From: an uncultured Collinsella sp.
GTDB taxonomy: Bacteria > Actinomycetota > Coriobacteriia > Coriobacteriales > Coriobacteriaceae
Reading direction: 5' to 3'
Length of the DNA stretch: 14,789 nucleotides
Assembly (NCBI GenBank): GCA_902494605.1
Contig: CABUUG010000032.1
Span: forward strand, 1-14,789
Part shown: one piece after another, positions 6,421 through 13,330 of the stretch
Layout: each line of letters begins with the position of its first letter
Position numbering within the stretch: position 1 is the first letter of the stretch
The notes under the pieces: model-generated
Seen by the model: only the letters and a program-made list of their open reading frames with translations
Database searches by the model: none
What the model was told of the DNA's origin: nothing
Translations under genes and position numbers: made by a program

Positions 6421-6474
6421 ATCCTTCCTACGATGTGCTGTGTGCCGGCACGGTAGCCGGATCGTAGGAAGGAT
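6421..6474 (+). promoter_or_regulatory. Large hairpin that buries the ribosome binding site of the FxLYD gene
   Basis: ATCCTTCCTACGAT (6421-6434) is the exact reverse complement of 6461-6474. Inside the loop, CCGGC (6445-6449) pairs with GCCGG (6456-6460), directly stacking under the outer stem. The 3' arm contains AGGAAGGA (6466-6473), the ribosome binding site 6 nt before the ATG at 6480. Folding of the mRNA would hide it. As DNA, the same palindrome could instead be an operator. Confidence 0.6.
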
Positions 6475-6479
6475 GAATA

Positions 6480-6923
6480 ATGGCAAAAGAGGGAAAGAAG
6501 CCGATCGGCAAGATTGTCCTAGGCATCATCGTGGTGCTGGTTATTGTCGGTGCCGTGGGCTCTATGGGCGACAACTCAACCGATTCGTCTGCGAGCGATT
6601 CGGCAAAACCTGCCGAGACGACACAGCAGGCTGAGGAGCGAAAAGAACCGCAAGAACCGTATACCATTGCTGACGAGGCTGAAGACACTTCCAATCAGTT
6701 TACCTATAAGATCACGGGCACGCTGACCAATAACACGGACAAGGAAAAGAGCTACATTCAGATTGAATATGTTCTGTACGATGCCGATGGCAACCAGGTT
6801 GGAACGGCTCTTGCAAACACCAATCATCTGAAGGCGGGCGGCTCCTGGAAGTTCGAGGCGCTGGGTACGGTGTCTCCCGACCAGGTTGCTAGCTGGGAGC
6901 GTTCGGACGTAAGCGGTTTCTAG
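6480..6923 (+). CDS. Membrane-anchored FxLYD-domain protein
   Basis: A 147-residue protein with a short basic N-terminus (MAKEGKKPIGK), one hydrophobic anchor (about residues 11-29), a polar Ser/Thr/Glu-rich spacer (about 30-66) and a C-terminal beta-sandwich-like domain. That domain carries the FxLYD signature variant EYVLYDADGNQVGTALANTNHLKAGGSWKFEA (about 95-128 region). FxLYD domains are extracytoplasmic and of unknown biochemical role; they often occur in small lipoproteins or anchored proteins. This one has no lipobox cysteine, so it is probably held by its uncleaved helix with the domain outside. The ATG at 6480 has a strong ribosome binding site, but it lies in the hairpin described at 6421-6474. 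It is first in a same-strand group with a helix-turn-helix protein (32 nt later) and a membrane kinase. Confidence 0.8.
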   Translation: MAKEGKKPIGKIVLGIIVVLVIVGAVGSMGDNSTDSSASDSAKPAETTQQAEERKEPQEPYTIADEAEDTSNQFTYKITGTLTNNTDKEKSYIQIEYVLYDADGNQVGTALANTNHLKAGGSWKFEALGTVSPDQVASWERSDVSGF

Positions 6924-6955
6924 CATGTTGCATGCACTGGGGGAGGTGAAGTCGT

Positions 6956-7378
6956 ATGCCCGATAAAAAGCTGACCGAGGAGTTGCTCAATGAGCTTCTC
7001 GACGCGCCAAACATCGATGGCTATATCAAAGAACACGACTTTGCCGCCCCGTCGCTTTCGGACTACCTGAAGCAGCTGCTGCAGGAAAAGGGCTTGGAGC
7101 GCTCGCGCGTGGTTCGTATGGCCGATCTCAATGAGACCTTTGGGTATCAGATCTTTACCGGTGCGCGGCATCCGAGCCGCAATAAGGTGCTGCAGATTGC
7201 CTTTGCGATGGCGCTGACGCTCAAAGAGACCAACCGTGCGCTGACGGCTGCCGGGGTAAGCGTCCTTAACTGCAAGGACCGTCGCGATGCGATTATCATC
7301 TTTTGTATCGATCGCGGGTGCAGCCTCCAAAAGGTCAACGAGGAGCTGTATCGCTTTGGCGAGGAGACGGTGAGTTAG
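6956..7378 (+). CDS. Helix-turn-helix (XRE-like) protein associated with a Ser/Thr kinase
   Basis: A 140-residue soluble protein. After an acidic helical start (about 1-32), residues about 33-105 form a lambda-repressor-like helix-turn-helix region: LSDYLKQLLQEKGLERSRV, then LNETFGYQIFTGARHPSRNKVLQIAFAMALTLKETNRAL. A conserved tail follows (CKDRRDAIIIFCIDRGCSLQKVNEELYRFGEET). I recognise this arrangement from a family in Firmicutes and Actinobacteria whose genes sit next to protein-kinase genes, as here (kinase at 7477). It may be a transcription regulator or a kinase partner/substrate. The basic recognition-helix residues (GARHPSRNK) fit DNA binding; the target is unknown. The start is well supported: GGGGGAGGT ends about 8 nt before the ATG. 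Confidence 0.8.
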   Translation: MPDKKLTEELLNELLDAPNIDGYIKEHDFAAPSLSDYLKQLLQEKGLERSRVVRMADLNETFGYQIFTGARHPSRNKVLQIAFAMALTLKETNRALTAAGVSVLNCKDRRDAIIIFCIDRGCSLQKVNEELYRFGEETVS

Positions 7379-7463
7379 CGGTTGATATCTGAGCTGGCGG
7401 AGCTGCCGAACAACGACGCAAACGAACGGGGCGCGGATGCCATGGGGTGTCTGCGCCCTGCGC

Positions 7464-7469
7464 TATGAT
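7464..7469 (+). promoter_or_regulatory. Possible -10 element (TATGAT) before the kinase gene
   Basis: TATGAT lies 7 nt before the ATG at 7477, so a transcript from it would begin at or next to the start codon and be leaderless. No convincing -35 is visible. The same TATGAT occurs at 12416-12421 before the racemase gene, which makes a real promoter element a little more likely. Confidence 0.3.
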
Positions 7470-7476
7470 GGAGGCT

Positions 7477-8856
7477 ATGGATACTCAGACCCCAACATAT
7501 TCCGATGACGAGCTGACCGCAGCGCTTGTCGAGCACCTGGCGTCGCTCGATCGCGACGACAGCTATCGCGTGGAGCGTGTACTTAAGCGCTCGTCCGTTG
7601 AAACAACCGAGCTCGTGTACTTTGAAGGAACCGGCGGTGGTTCGCTCGGCCCCTTTGTCCGTAAACGCATCGATGCTTCGGCTCAAATCGGAGGGGCATA
7701 CGAGCGTCTATTTGCCGCTCAGCGGGCAGGCAGGCGTTTTGAGCACCTGCCCAGAATCGTCGATTGTCGTCGTGTGGGCGACGAGCTCAACGTGGTTATG
7801 GAATACATCGAAGGGGAGACGCTCGGGGCGCTGGTGGACCGTCTGGGAGCCACCCCCGATTATGCGCGTGAATTGTATCCTGTCCTTTGCGACGCCGTGG
7901 GCGAGCTCCATGCCGGTTTTGCAATGGCGGGGGAGACGTCGGCGCCGGTGATCCATCGTGACCTCAAGCCGTCGAATATCATCGTGACAGGTGCCAACTA
8001 TACGCCTGATGACGGCCTGACGTTTTCATCGCTGGTGATTATCGACCTGGGGATCGCGCGCGTATGGCACGATGGCGCCGATGCCGACACCGTCAAGTTT
8101 GGGACACGGCCCTATGCGCCGCCCGAGCAGTATGGGTTTGGGCAGACGAGTGTGCGCAGCGACGTCTACGCACTTGGGGCCCTGTTGCTCTTTTGCTTGA
8201 CGGGAGTCGACCCTAAACCAGGGCTCGACATGCGCGAGCAATGTGAGGCATGCGGCATTCCCACTCCACTTGCCGATGTCGTCTGCATGTCGATGGCGCT
8301 CGACCCGGCCAAGCGTTTTGCGAGCGCGGAAGCGTTGGGACGGGCGACGCGCGCGGCATACGATCTAAGTCGCCCCGTGCGGCCTCCTGCGCCTGTGCTT
8401 GTCCGTACTCCGGCCTCGGAGACGGTGTTGACGCCCCAAGGGCTCCAGAACCCCACAGGGCTTCCTAGGCCTGCCGCCTCCACTGCATGCGGTCTGTTCT
8501 CTCGCGTTCCGGAGTCTCTGGGGCGCATTTGGAATACGCTCGTCTTCTTCTCGCTGCTTGTGTTCTTTGCCGGAAGTCACTTTGCCGTCTTTCACCCCAC
8601 GGGAGCAAACCAAAGCTACCCGACGTGGCTTCTCATAATCGAGTATTTTTTCTTTGTCGATGGCCTTATGGTGCTTATGCATTTTGCGCTGTTCGACAAG
8701 CGTCGTCTTCGTCGGCGATTCGCACTGCTCGACAGCTATCGCGGCAAGAAACTCGCGAAACTCTGGCTCAAGGCATTGGGTGTGCTGCTCCTATGCATGA
8801 TCGTCATAGTCGCGGTTGCCAATGCGACCGGCGTCGTCGATACCTCCGCTACCTAA
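7477..8856 (+). CDS. Membrane-bound eukaryotic-type Ser/Thr protein kinase
   Basis: About 459 residues. The kinase domain spans about 30-320: a candidate ATP lysine in VRKRID (K63), the catalytic loop VIHRDLKPSN (D162, N167), the metal-binding motif as IIDLGIAR (DLG in place of DFG, D190) and an activation/P+1 segment GTRPYAPPEQYGFGQ with SDVYALG. After a Pro-rich linker (about 320-345) there are three hydrophobic segments (about 350-372, 385-407 and 430-453), so it is membrane-tethered with little or no extracellular domain and no PASTA repeats. No canonical GxGxxG nucleotide loop is visible near residues 35-60. The start is uncertain: ATG at 7477, 7468 or 7465 or a GTG at 7447 share the frame. 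7477 is preferred because the upstream residues are not conserved-looking and a TATGAT lies just before it. It probably works with the upstream HTH and FxLYD proteins. Confidence 0.88.
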   Translation: MDTQTPTYSDDELTAALVEHLASLDRDDSYRVERVLKRSSVETTELVYFEGTGGGSLGPFVRKRIDASAQIGGAYERLFAAQRAGRRFEHLPRIVDCRRVGDELNVVMEYIEGETLGALVDRLGATPDYARELYPVLCDAVGELHAGFAMAGETSAPVIHRDLKPSNIIVTGANYTPDDGLTFSSLVIIDLGIARVWHDGADADTVKFGTRPYAPPEQYGFGQTSVRSDVYALGALLLFCLTGVDPKPGLDMREQCEACGIPTPLADVVCMSMALDPAKRFASAEALGRATRAAYDLSRPVRPPAPVLVRTPASETVLTPQGLQNPTGLPRPAASTACGLFSRVPESLGRIWNTLVFFSLLVFFAGSHFAVFHPTGANQSYPTWLLIIEYFFFVDGLMVLMHFALFDKRRLRRRFALLDSYRGKKLAKLWLKALGVLLLCMIVIVAVANATGVVDTSAT

Positions 8857-8860
8857 AAGA

Positions 8861-8883
8861 AAAGGGCCCCATTGGGGCCCTTT
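8861..8883. terminator. Bidirectional terminator between the kinase and the coiled-coil protein gene
   Basis: AAAGGGCCCC (8861-8870) pairs perfectly with GGGGCCCTTT (8874-8883) around an ATT loop. It lies 4 nt after the kinase stop and 10 nt from the end of the converging gene. The symmetrical A-run and T-run let it serve both strands. Confidence 0.85.
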
Positions 8884-8893
8884 GCAGTTGCAC

Positions 8894-10027
8894 TTAGATG
8901 CGGTTCATCTGAGCGGCGACTTTGTTGTACCAGTCCTGCCACGTGGGCGGGCAGTACTTTTTGGCTGCTGCCGGGGTAAGGGTGGAGCCGTAGTTGGCGC
9001 CCAGATAGGCAACGTGAGCGGAGATGCCCTCGCTCCAGCTGCCAAAGCTGCGCCAACCGCCGCCACGGGCACTCCAGCCCCAGGCGTTGTAAGAATTGGC
9101 GCAATAAGCGCCCTTGGTGCTCTCGATGCAGGCGATGGCGGGGGACCAACGGGGGTCGACACCGGTATTCCAAGCGGCGACGGCAAAGTTATAGCCCTGG
9201 CCTGCCATGGGGGAGCCGGCGAGATAATTGTCGATGCGGCCTGTCCACTCATTAATGAACGAATCGTAATCGGAGCTACCGGTATTGGCGTTGTTCACCG
9301 TGGTGTCGATGGTGGTGTTGGTGTTGGTGGCCTGGCTGCTGGAATTGCTGCCGCTTACGCCCTCGCCCGAGAGCTTTTCGGCGGCAGCGGCCTTATCGGC
9401 CTCAAGCTTGGCAAGCTCGGCGGCATTTTCCTGCTCGGCTTTTGCCTGTGCCTCGCTGCGGAGCTGCTGGGCCTGCGCCAGCGCATCCTCGGCGTTTTTC
9501 TGCTCTGCCTCAAGTTGAGACTTGGCCTGCTGGAGCTCGGCCTTGTTCTGCTCGAGTTCGGTTTGCATATTATTGAGCTCTTCGATCTCGTCGACGCTCG
9601 AGCTCGTGATCTGGTTGGTGTATTTGCAGGTCGTGATGAACTCACCCAGGCTCTGCGCGTTGACCAGGAAGCTCACGATGGGATTGGTGCCCTTCTGATA
9701 CTTGTACAGATCGCGCATGGCGGAGCTTGCCTTGGCCTGCTGCTCGGGAAGCTTGGCCTCGATTTCCTCGATGCTTGCCTCATTGGAGTCAATCTGCTTT
9801 TGCAGGTCATCGAGTTTGGTGCGGGCGTCGTTGTAGGCGCTCGTGGCGGCTTCGATCTTCTGCTGGGCTGCGGAAAGCTGGTCCTGCGTTGCCTGCGAGG
9901 CGGCATACGCCGCAACGGGGGAGAGCATCGGCGTGGCCGTCAGCGCAACGGCGAGCGCGGCGCTCGTGATGATACGAGCCGGCTTCGACGCAATGAGCGC
10001 TGCGGTGCGATGATTCGAATGCTGCAT
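8894..10027 (-). CDS. Secreted coiled-coil protein with a lysozyme/glucosaminidase-like C-terminal domain
   Basis: A 377-residue exported protein. The first 43 residues are a signal peptide (basic start, hydrophobic LIASKPARIITSAALAVAL, likely cleavage after AYA). Residues about 45-125 and 150-215 are long Ala/Glu/Gln/Lys-rich coiled coils like the N-terminus of PcsB/RipC-type wall hydrolases, joined by a segment (KGTNPIVSFLVNAQSLGEFI) typical of that family. A Ser/Thr/Asn-rich linker (about 215-255) leads to a C-terminal domain (about 258-377) with CIESTKGAYC (a candidate catalytic Glu) and NAWGWSARGGGWRSFGSWSEGISAHVAYL, the pattern of lysozyme-like or glucosaminidase-like domains. It probably cuts or binds peptidoglycan outside the membrane, but the enzymatic bond is not decided by the sequence. 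ATG at 10027 has AGAGGG 5 nt upstream; the in-frame TTG at 10042 overlaps that site and is rejected. Confidence 0.8.
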   Translation of the reverse strand: MQHSNHRTAALIASKPARIITSAALAVALTATPMLSPVAAYAASQATQDQLSAAQQKIEAATSAYNDARTKLDDLQKQIDSNEASIEEIEAKLPEQQAKASSAMRDLYKYQKGTNPIVSFLVNAQSLGEFITTCKYTNQITSSSVDEIEELNNMQTELEQNKAELQQAKSQLEAEQKNAEDALAQAQQLRSEAQAKAEQENAAELAKLEADKAAAAEKLSGEGVSGSNSSSQATNTNTTIDTTVNNANTGSSDYDSFINEWTGRIDNYLAGSPMAGQGYNFAVAAWNTGVDPRWSPAIACIESTKGAYCANSYNAWGWSARGGGWRSFGSWSEGISAHVAYLGANYGSTLTPAAAKKYCPPTWQDWYNKVAAQMNRI

Positions 10028-10042
10028 CCAGTCCCTCTGCAA

Positions 10043-10261
10043 TCAATCGTAGGTTATGGTTCGAACGGTATTCTACTACTGCTTTCGACCTCAACTTGAA
10101 CCTTAAAGGTTCCAAAGGGTCAAGTTGAACTTGAGGCTTTGGCTTTGACCTGCAGTTATGATGAATTGTTGAGAAACCATAGAGTTCAACTTTAACGTTA
10201 CAGAGCCCTGTTTGAGAGGGGTTTTGGGCTGTAAAAGCCATCTCAACGTGGGGTTTTATAA
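10043..10261. other. Intergenic leader with nested inverted repeats
   Basis: This gap between two minus-strand genes holds TCAACTTGA (10091-10099) facing TCAAGTTGA (10120-10128), with GAACCTT/AAGGTTC (10098-10104, 10106-10112) between them and TCAAGTT/AACTTGA (10120-10126, 10128-10134) overlapping the second arm. CCTCAA (10089-10094) and TTGAGG (10131-10136) frame the whole. A further TTCAACTTTAA lies near 10186. A minus-strand TAGAAT near 10070 could be a -10 for the coiled-coil gene. The repeats lie upstream of it, as operator sites or a structured leader would. No open frame here looks like a gene. Confidence 0.45.
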
Positions 10262-10894
10262 CTACAGCGTGCCCTTCTGGCGAGCCTGCTCAATCTCTTC
10301 GAGGGCCTCGGCGGGGGTGAACGAACAGGTGCCGTCGCCGAGCTTGACTACCTGGATATCGTCGCCGGTATGGACCTCTCCGCCCTTTAGTACCACGCCG
10401 AAAACGCCCTCGTGGGGAAAGATGCAGTCGCCGGCGAGATAGTAGATGGCGCAGCGTGTGTGGCAGACCTTGCCGATTTGGCTGATTTCGACAAGCACCT
10501 CGCTGCCAAGCTTGAGCTGCGTGCCCAAGGGGAGCGAGAGCAGGTTGATGCCCCGGGTTGTGAAGTTCTCTCCAAAGTCACCCTTGCGCACATCGAGTCC
10601 GCGGGCCTGCGCCGTCTGGATGGACTCTGCGGCCAAAAAGGAAACCTGACGGTGCCAATGCCCGGCGTGTGCGTCGGAGGCGAGGCCAAATTGCTCTATA
10701 ACGGTGTCGTGTCCATCGGCGACGGGCGACTTGCGCGTGCCCTTGTGTGCCGACGTGTTGATCGAGACGATGCGGGCGGGTCCGTTGTAGGCGTCGTTTG
10801 CCGTGCACAGGGGAGCGGTCGCTTTCGCACGTTCCGCCAGCTCGCGCCTCGCGGCATTGAGGATGGGATTATCGGTCGGATGGTCTTGGGGCAC
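10262..10894 (-). CDS. MOSC-domain protein
   Basis: A 210-residue cytoplasmic protein of the MOSC superfamily (the C-terminal domain type of molybdenum-cofactor sulfurases; small stand-alone members such as YiiM and YuaD handle sulfur or reduce N-hydroxylated compounds with a molybdenum cofactor). The diagnostic stretches are all present: INTSAHKGTRKSPV (45-58), SDAHAGHWHRQVSFLAAESI (73-92), GDFGENFTTRGINL (105-118), and ISQIGKVCHTRCAIYYLAGDCIFPHEGVFG (137-166) with conserved cysteines C144, C148 and C157. A roughly 40-residue N-terminal extension precedes the domain. The start is GTG at 10894, supported by AAAGG about 7 nt upstream. No molybdenum-cofactor genes are in the window, so its partner or substrate is unknown. 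Confidence 0.85.
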   Translation of the reverse strand: MPQDHPTDNPILNAARRELAERAKATAPLCTANDAYNGPARIVSINTSAHKGTRKSPVADGHDTVIEQFGLASDAHAGHWHRQVSFLAAESIQTAQARGLDVRKGDFGENFTTRGINLLSLPLGTQLKLGSEVLVEISQIGKVCHTRCAIYYLAGDCIFPHEGVFGVVLKGGEVHTGDDIQVVKLGDGTCSFTPAEALEEIEQARQKGTL

Positions 10895-11116
10895 GTGTGC
10901 GCCTTTCGCTCGAAGATGTCAATACGCTGAATCCTACAACAACGGTAGGTTCATTGCCCATTGTCATACAACGGTGGGCGCCGTCTTCGTGCTGGACGAT
11001 TACGTCGATTGCCATAGATACGGTGGAGCTTTGGGCGCCGGCGGCTTGGCACGCTAGAATAAATCAGTTGCGCAAAGACCGCCCGTTGTGTGGGCAGTTC
11101 ATGATAGGAAGTTTCC
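10895..11116. other. Divergent promoter region between the MOSC gene and the D-aspartate ligase gene
   Basis: For the ligase, TTGGGC (11031-11036) and TAGAAT (11055-11060) are separated by 18 nt and give a leader of about 50 nt; this is a fair promoter. ACAACGG occurs at 10939-10945 and 10968-10974 in direct orientation and as CCGTTGT at 11083-11089. CCTAC/GTAGG (10933-10937, 10945-10949) flanks the first copy. These repeated heptamers could be binding sites, but no regulator is known. Confidence 0.4.
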
Positions 11117-12373
11117 ATGGCATTGCAATTTACAGAGCGCGAGTTCATTCCCGTGCTGCTTGGTGGCGACATCAACGCCTATTCGGTGGCGCGCGCCTTC
11201 TACGAGGAGTACCAGGTCAAGAGTCTGGTCTTTGGCAAGTATCAGACGGGTCCCGCGTACCGCAGCCAGATTATCGACTACACGCCCAACGTGGATATCG
11301 ACACCATGCCCGTGATGCTCAAAACCGTCAACGGCATTGCCCAATCGCATGCCGACAAGACTATTGTCCTTGTGGGCTGTGGCGACAACTATGTCGCTCT
11401 CGTGGCTCAAGCCAAGGATGCTCATGAGCTGGCGGATAACATCGTCGCTCCCTACGCGCCCTACAGCATGCTCGAGCAGTGCCAGAAGAAGGAGATCTTC
11501 TACGAGCTGTGCGAGAAGCATGGCGTGCCCTATCCGCACACGTTTACCTTTACCAAGGCGATGCTCAATGTCCAGGGTGAGGCGCCTGCCGAAGTGCTCG
11601 ACCAGATCGATTTTCCTTACCCGATGATTCTGAAGCCTTCTGACGGCATCATGTGGTGGCAGCATGAGTTCGAGGGCCAGAAGAAGGCCTATGAGATTGC
11701 CGACCGCGCCGAGCTGGAACAGGTCATTCGCGATTCGTATGCCAGCGGCTACACCGACGACCTGATCTTGCAGGATCGCGTGCCCGGCAACGACGAGTAC
11801 ATGCGCGTGCTCACCAGCTATTCCGACCGCAACGGTAAGGTCCGCATGATGTGCCTGGGCCATGTGCTGCTCGAGGAGCATCAGCCCCACGGTGTCGGCA
11901 ACCATGCCTGTATCATTACCGAGCCCAACGACGAGCTCATGGGCGGCGTGCGCAAGTTGCTCGAGGACCTTCACTTTGTGGGCTATTCCAACTTTGACGT
12001 AAAGTACGACGAGCGCGATGGCTCGTTTAAGTTCTTCGATTTCAACACGCGCCAGGGCCGCAGCAACTACTACGTTACCAACAGCGGCTTTAACGTTGCC
12101 AAGTATGTGGTGGACGAGTATGTGTTCAACCGTCCGTTTGAGCCGGAGTTTGTGACGGCTCAGGACGAGGCCCTGTGGATGGTCGTCCCCATGGGCGTCG
12201 TCGACAAGTACGTCAAGGATCCCGAGCTGCGCGCTAAGGTGCATCGCCTGGACAAGGAAGGCAAGGGCGCCGACCCTTCGTTTATGAAGGGCGACTTTGT
12301 CTTTAACCGCTGGCTGCGCATGTGGCACACCAAGCTGCGCCACTTTAAGCTGTTCAAGACGTATTACAAGTAG
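11117..12373 (+). CDS. D-aspartate ligase, ATP-grasp family
   Basis: A 418-residue ATP-grasp enzyme resembling D-aspartate ligase (Asl of Enterococcus faecium), which joins the beta-carboxyl of D-Asp to the side-chain amine of the stem-peptide diamino acid in the UDP-MurNAc-pentapeptide precursor, making the interpeptide bridge. Visible features are an N-terminal Rossmann-like part (VLLGGDINAYSVARAF, about 13-28), the ATP-binding strand FPYPMILKPSDG (about 166-177), LILQDRVPGNDEYMRVLTSY (about 216-235) and the metal-binding loop FFDFNTRQGRSNYYVTNSG (about 307-325). Length fits the family. The ATG has TAGGAAG about 5 nt upstream. The next gene is an aspartate racemase that would supply D-Asp, the same pairing as in E. 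faecium, which strengthens the call. Other ATP-grasp carboxylate-amine ligases remain possible. Confidence 0.85.
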   Translation: MALQFTEREFIPVLLGGDINAYSVARAFYEEYQVKSLVFGKYQTGPAYRSQIIDYTPNVDIDTMPVMLKTVNGIAQSHADKTIVLVGCGDNYVALVAQAKDAHELADNIVAPYAPYSMLEQCQKKEIFYELCEKHGVPYPHTFTFTKAMLNVQGEAPAEVLDQIDFPYPMILKPSDGIMWWQHEFEGQKKAYEIADRAELEQVIRDSYASGYTDDLILQDRVPGNDEYMRVLTSYSDRNGKVRMMCLGHVLLEEHQPHGVGNHACIITEPNDELMGGVRKLLEDLHFVGYSNFDVKYDERDGSFKFFDFNTRQGRSNYYVTNSGFNVAKYVVDEYVFNRPFEPEFVTAQDEALWMVVPMGVVDKYVKDPELRAKVHRLDKEGKGADPSFMKGDFVFNRWLRMWHTKLRHFKLFKTYYK

Positions 12374-12382
12374 ATGAGCGCG

Positions 12383-12421
12383 GCGCCCGTCCGGTTTGCA
12401 TCGGGCGGGCGCGGGTATGAT
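12383..12421 (+). promoter_or_regulatory. GC-rich hairpin followed by a TATGAT -10 before the racemase gene
   Basis: GCGCCCGTCCG (12383-12393) pairs with CGGGCGGGCGC (12402-12412) over 11 bp with one T-G wobble and an 8-nt loop. No T-run follows. TATGAT at 12416-12421 may be a -10 element giving the racemase its own transcript, about 37 nt before its ATG. The hairpin may reduce read-through from the ligase gene. Confidence 0.4.
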
Positions 12422-12457
12422 ACGCGCAATTGCGCAAGCGTCACCAAGGAGGCGGCG

Positions 12458-13204
12458 ATGGAAAAGCTGGGAGTTATCGGCGGCATGGGCGCCGAGGCCA
12501 CGTCGTATTACTACGACCAGGTGGTGCGTCATACGGCTGCTGCCTGCGATCAGGAACATATCGACATGGTGGTACTCTCCAAGTCGACCATGCCCGACCG
12601 CACGCTGGCCATTAAGACCGGCGAGCATGCCAAACTGCTGGCGACCATGAAAGAGTGCGCCCAGGCACTCGAGTCGCTGGGCTGTGCGCACATTGCCATT
12701 CCCTGCAACACGTCGCACTACTTCTATGACCAGATCCAGTCGTTTACGAAGGTGCCGATTATCCACATGCCGCGTGAGTCGGTGCGCTATGCTCTGGCCG
12801 GCGCGGTGATGGGGGAGTGCGAGTTCGACCCCAACCTGAGTATGCCGGCCGAGCCGGTGCACAAGATTGGCATCATGGGCACCGACGGAACCGTGGGCGC
12901 GGGCGTCTACGGCCGCGAATGTAAGGCTGCGGGTGTTGAGGTCGTCTATCCCAGCGAGAAACGTCAGAACGATGTGATGTCGCTTATCTACGATGATGTG
13001 AAGGCCGGACGTGAGCCCGATATGGATAAGTTCGACCGCGTGATGTGGGAGTTCGCCCGTAGCGGCTGCGACCGCGTCATTCTGGCCTGCACCGAGCTAT
13101 CGGTGCTACAGAAGTACCGAGAGATGCCCGAGATCACCCTCGACGCCATGGATGTCCTGGTGCGCGAATCCATCATCCGCAGCGGCGCCCCCTACCGCCT
13201 CTAG
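12458..13204 (+). CDS. Aspartate racemase
   Basis: A 248-residue cofactor-independent racemase of the Asp/Glu racemase family, interconverting L- and D-aspartate by a two-cysteine mechanism. Both catalytic cysteines are present in their motifs: PCNTSH (C83) and ACTEL (C211). The N-terminal GVIGGMGAEAT (5-15) is typical of aspartate rather than glutamate racemases. Length is normal for the family. The ATG has AAGGAGG 5 nt upstream; an in-frame ATG at 12374 directly after the ligase stop would add 28 residues encoded partly by the GC-rich hairpin and has no ribosome binding site, so it is rejected. The gene follows the D-aspartate ligase by 84 nt on the same strand and very likely provides its D-Asp. 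Confidence 0.9.
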   Translation: MEKLGVIGGMGAEATSYYYDQVVRHTAAACDQEHIDMVVLSKSTMPDRTLAIKTGEHAKLLATMKECAQALESLGCAHIAIPCNTSHYFYDQIQSFTKVPIIHMPRESVRYALAGAVMGECEFDPNLSMPAEPVHKIGIMGTDGTVGAGVYGRECKAAGVEVVYPSEKRQNDVMSLIYDDVKAGREPDMDKFDRVMWEFARSGCDRVILACTELSVLQKYREMPEITLDAMDVLVRESIIRSGAPYRL

Positions 13205-13264
13205 CTTCCGACCCGCTAAAAAAGGGACAGGTTAATTTTGGTAGGTTTTATCTGGTGAAACAGT

Positions 13265-13302
13265 AAAGGCCTCGACTCGTTTGGTGCGAGCCGAGGCCTT
13301 TT
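13265..13302. terminator. Terminator between the racemase and the ECF transporter operon
   Basis: AAAGGCCTCG (13265-13274) pairs perfectly with CGAGGCCTTT (13292-13301), continued by CTCG/CGAG inside, and ends in TTTT on the plus strand. It lies between two converging genes and may work in both directions; on the minus strand the T-run is three bases. Confidence 0.85.
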
Positions 13303-13330
13303 GCGTTGGGCGGTTGCTGTCGGTGGTGAA

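Noticed and set aside
8816..10099. 427-codon plus-strand frame opposite the coiled-coil protein gene
   Set aside because: Leu/Gly/Val-rich antisense of an Ala/Glu/Gln coiled coil. The minus-strand product has a signal peptide and domain structure.
10412..10930. 172-codon plus-strand frame opposite the MOSC gene
   Set aside because: No ribosome binding site or family match; the minus-strand MOSC protein is clear.
11099..12862. 587-codon open frame on the minus strand opposite the D-aspartate ligase and racemase
   Set aside because: Its protein is a His/Val/Leu/Gly-rich composition typical of the antisense of a GC-rich gene. The plus-strand genes have clear family motifs and ribosome binding sites.
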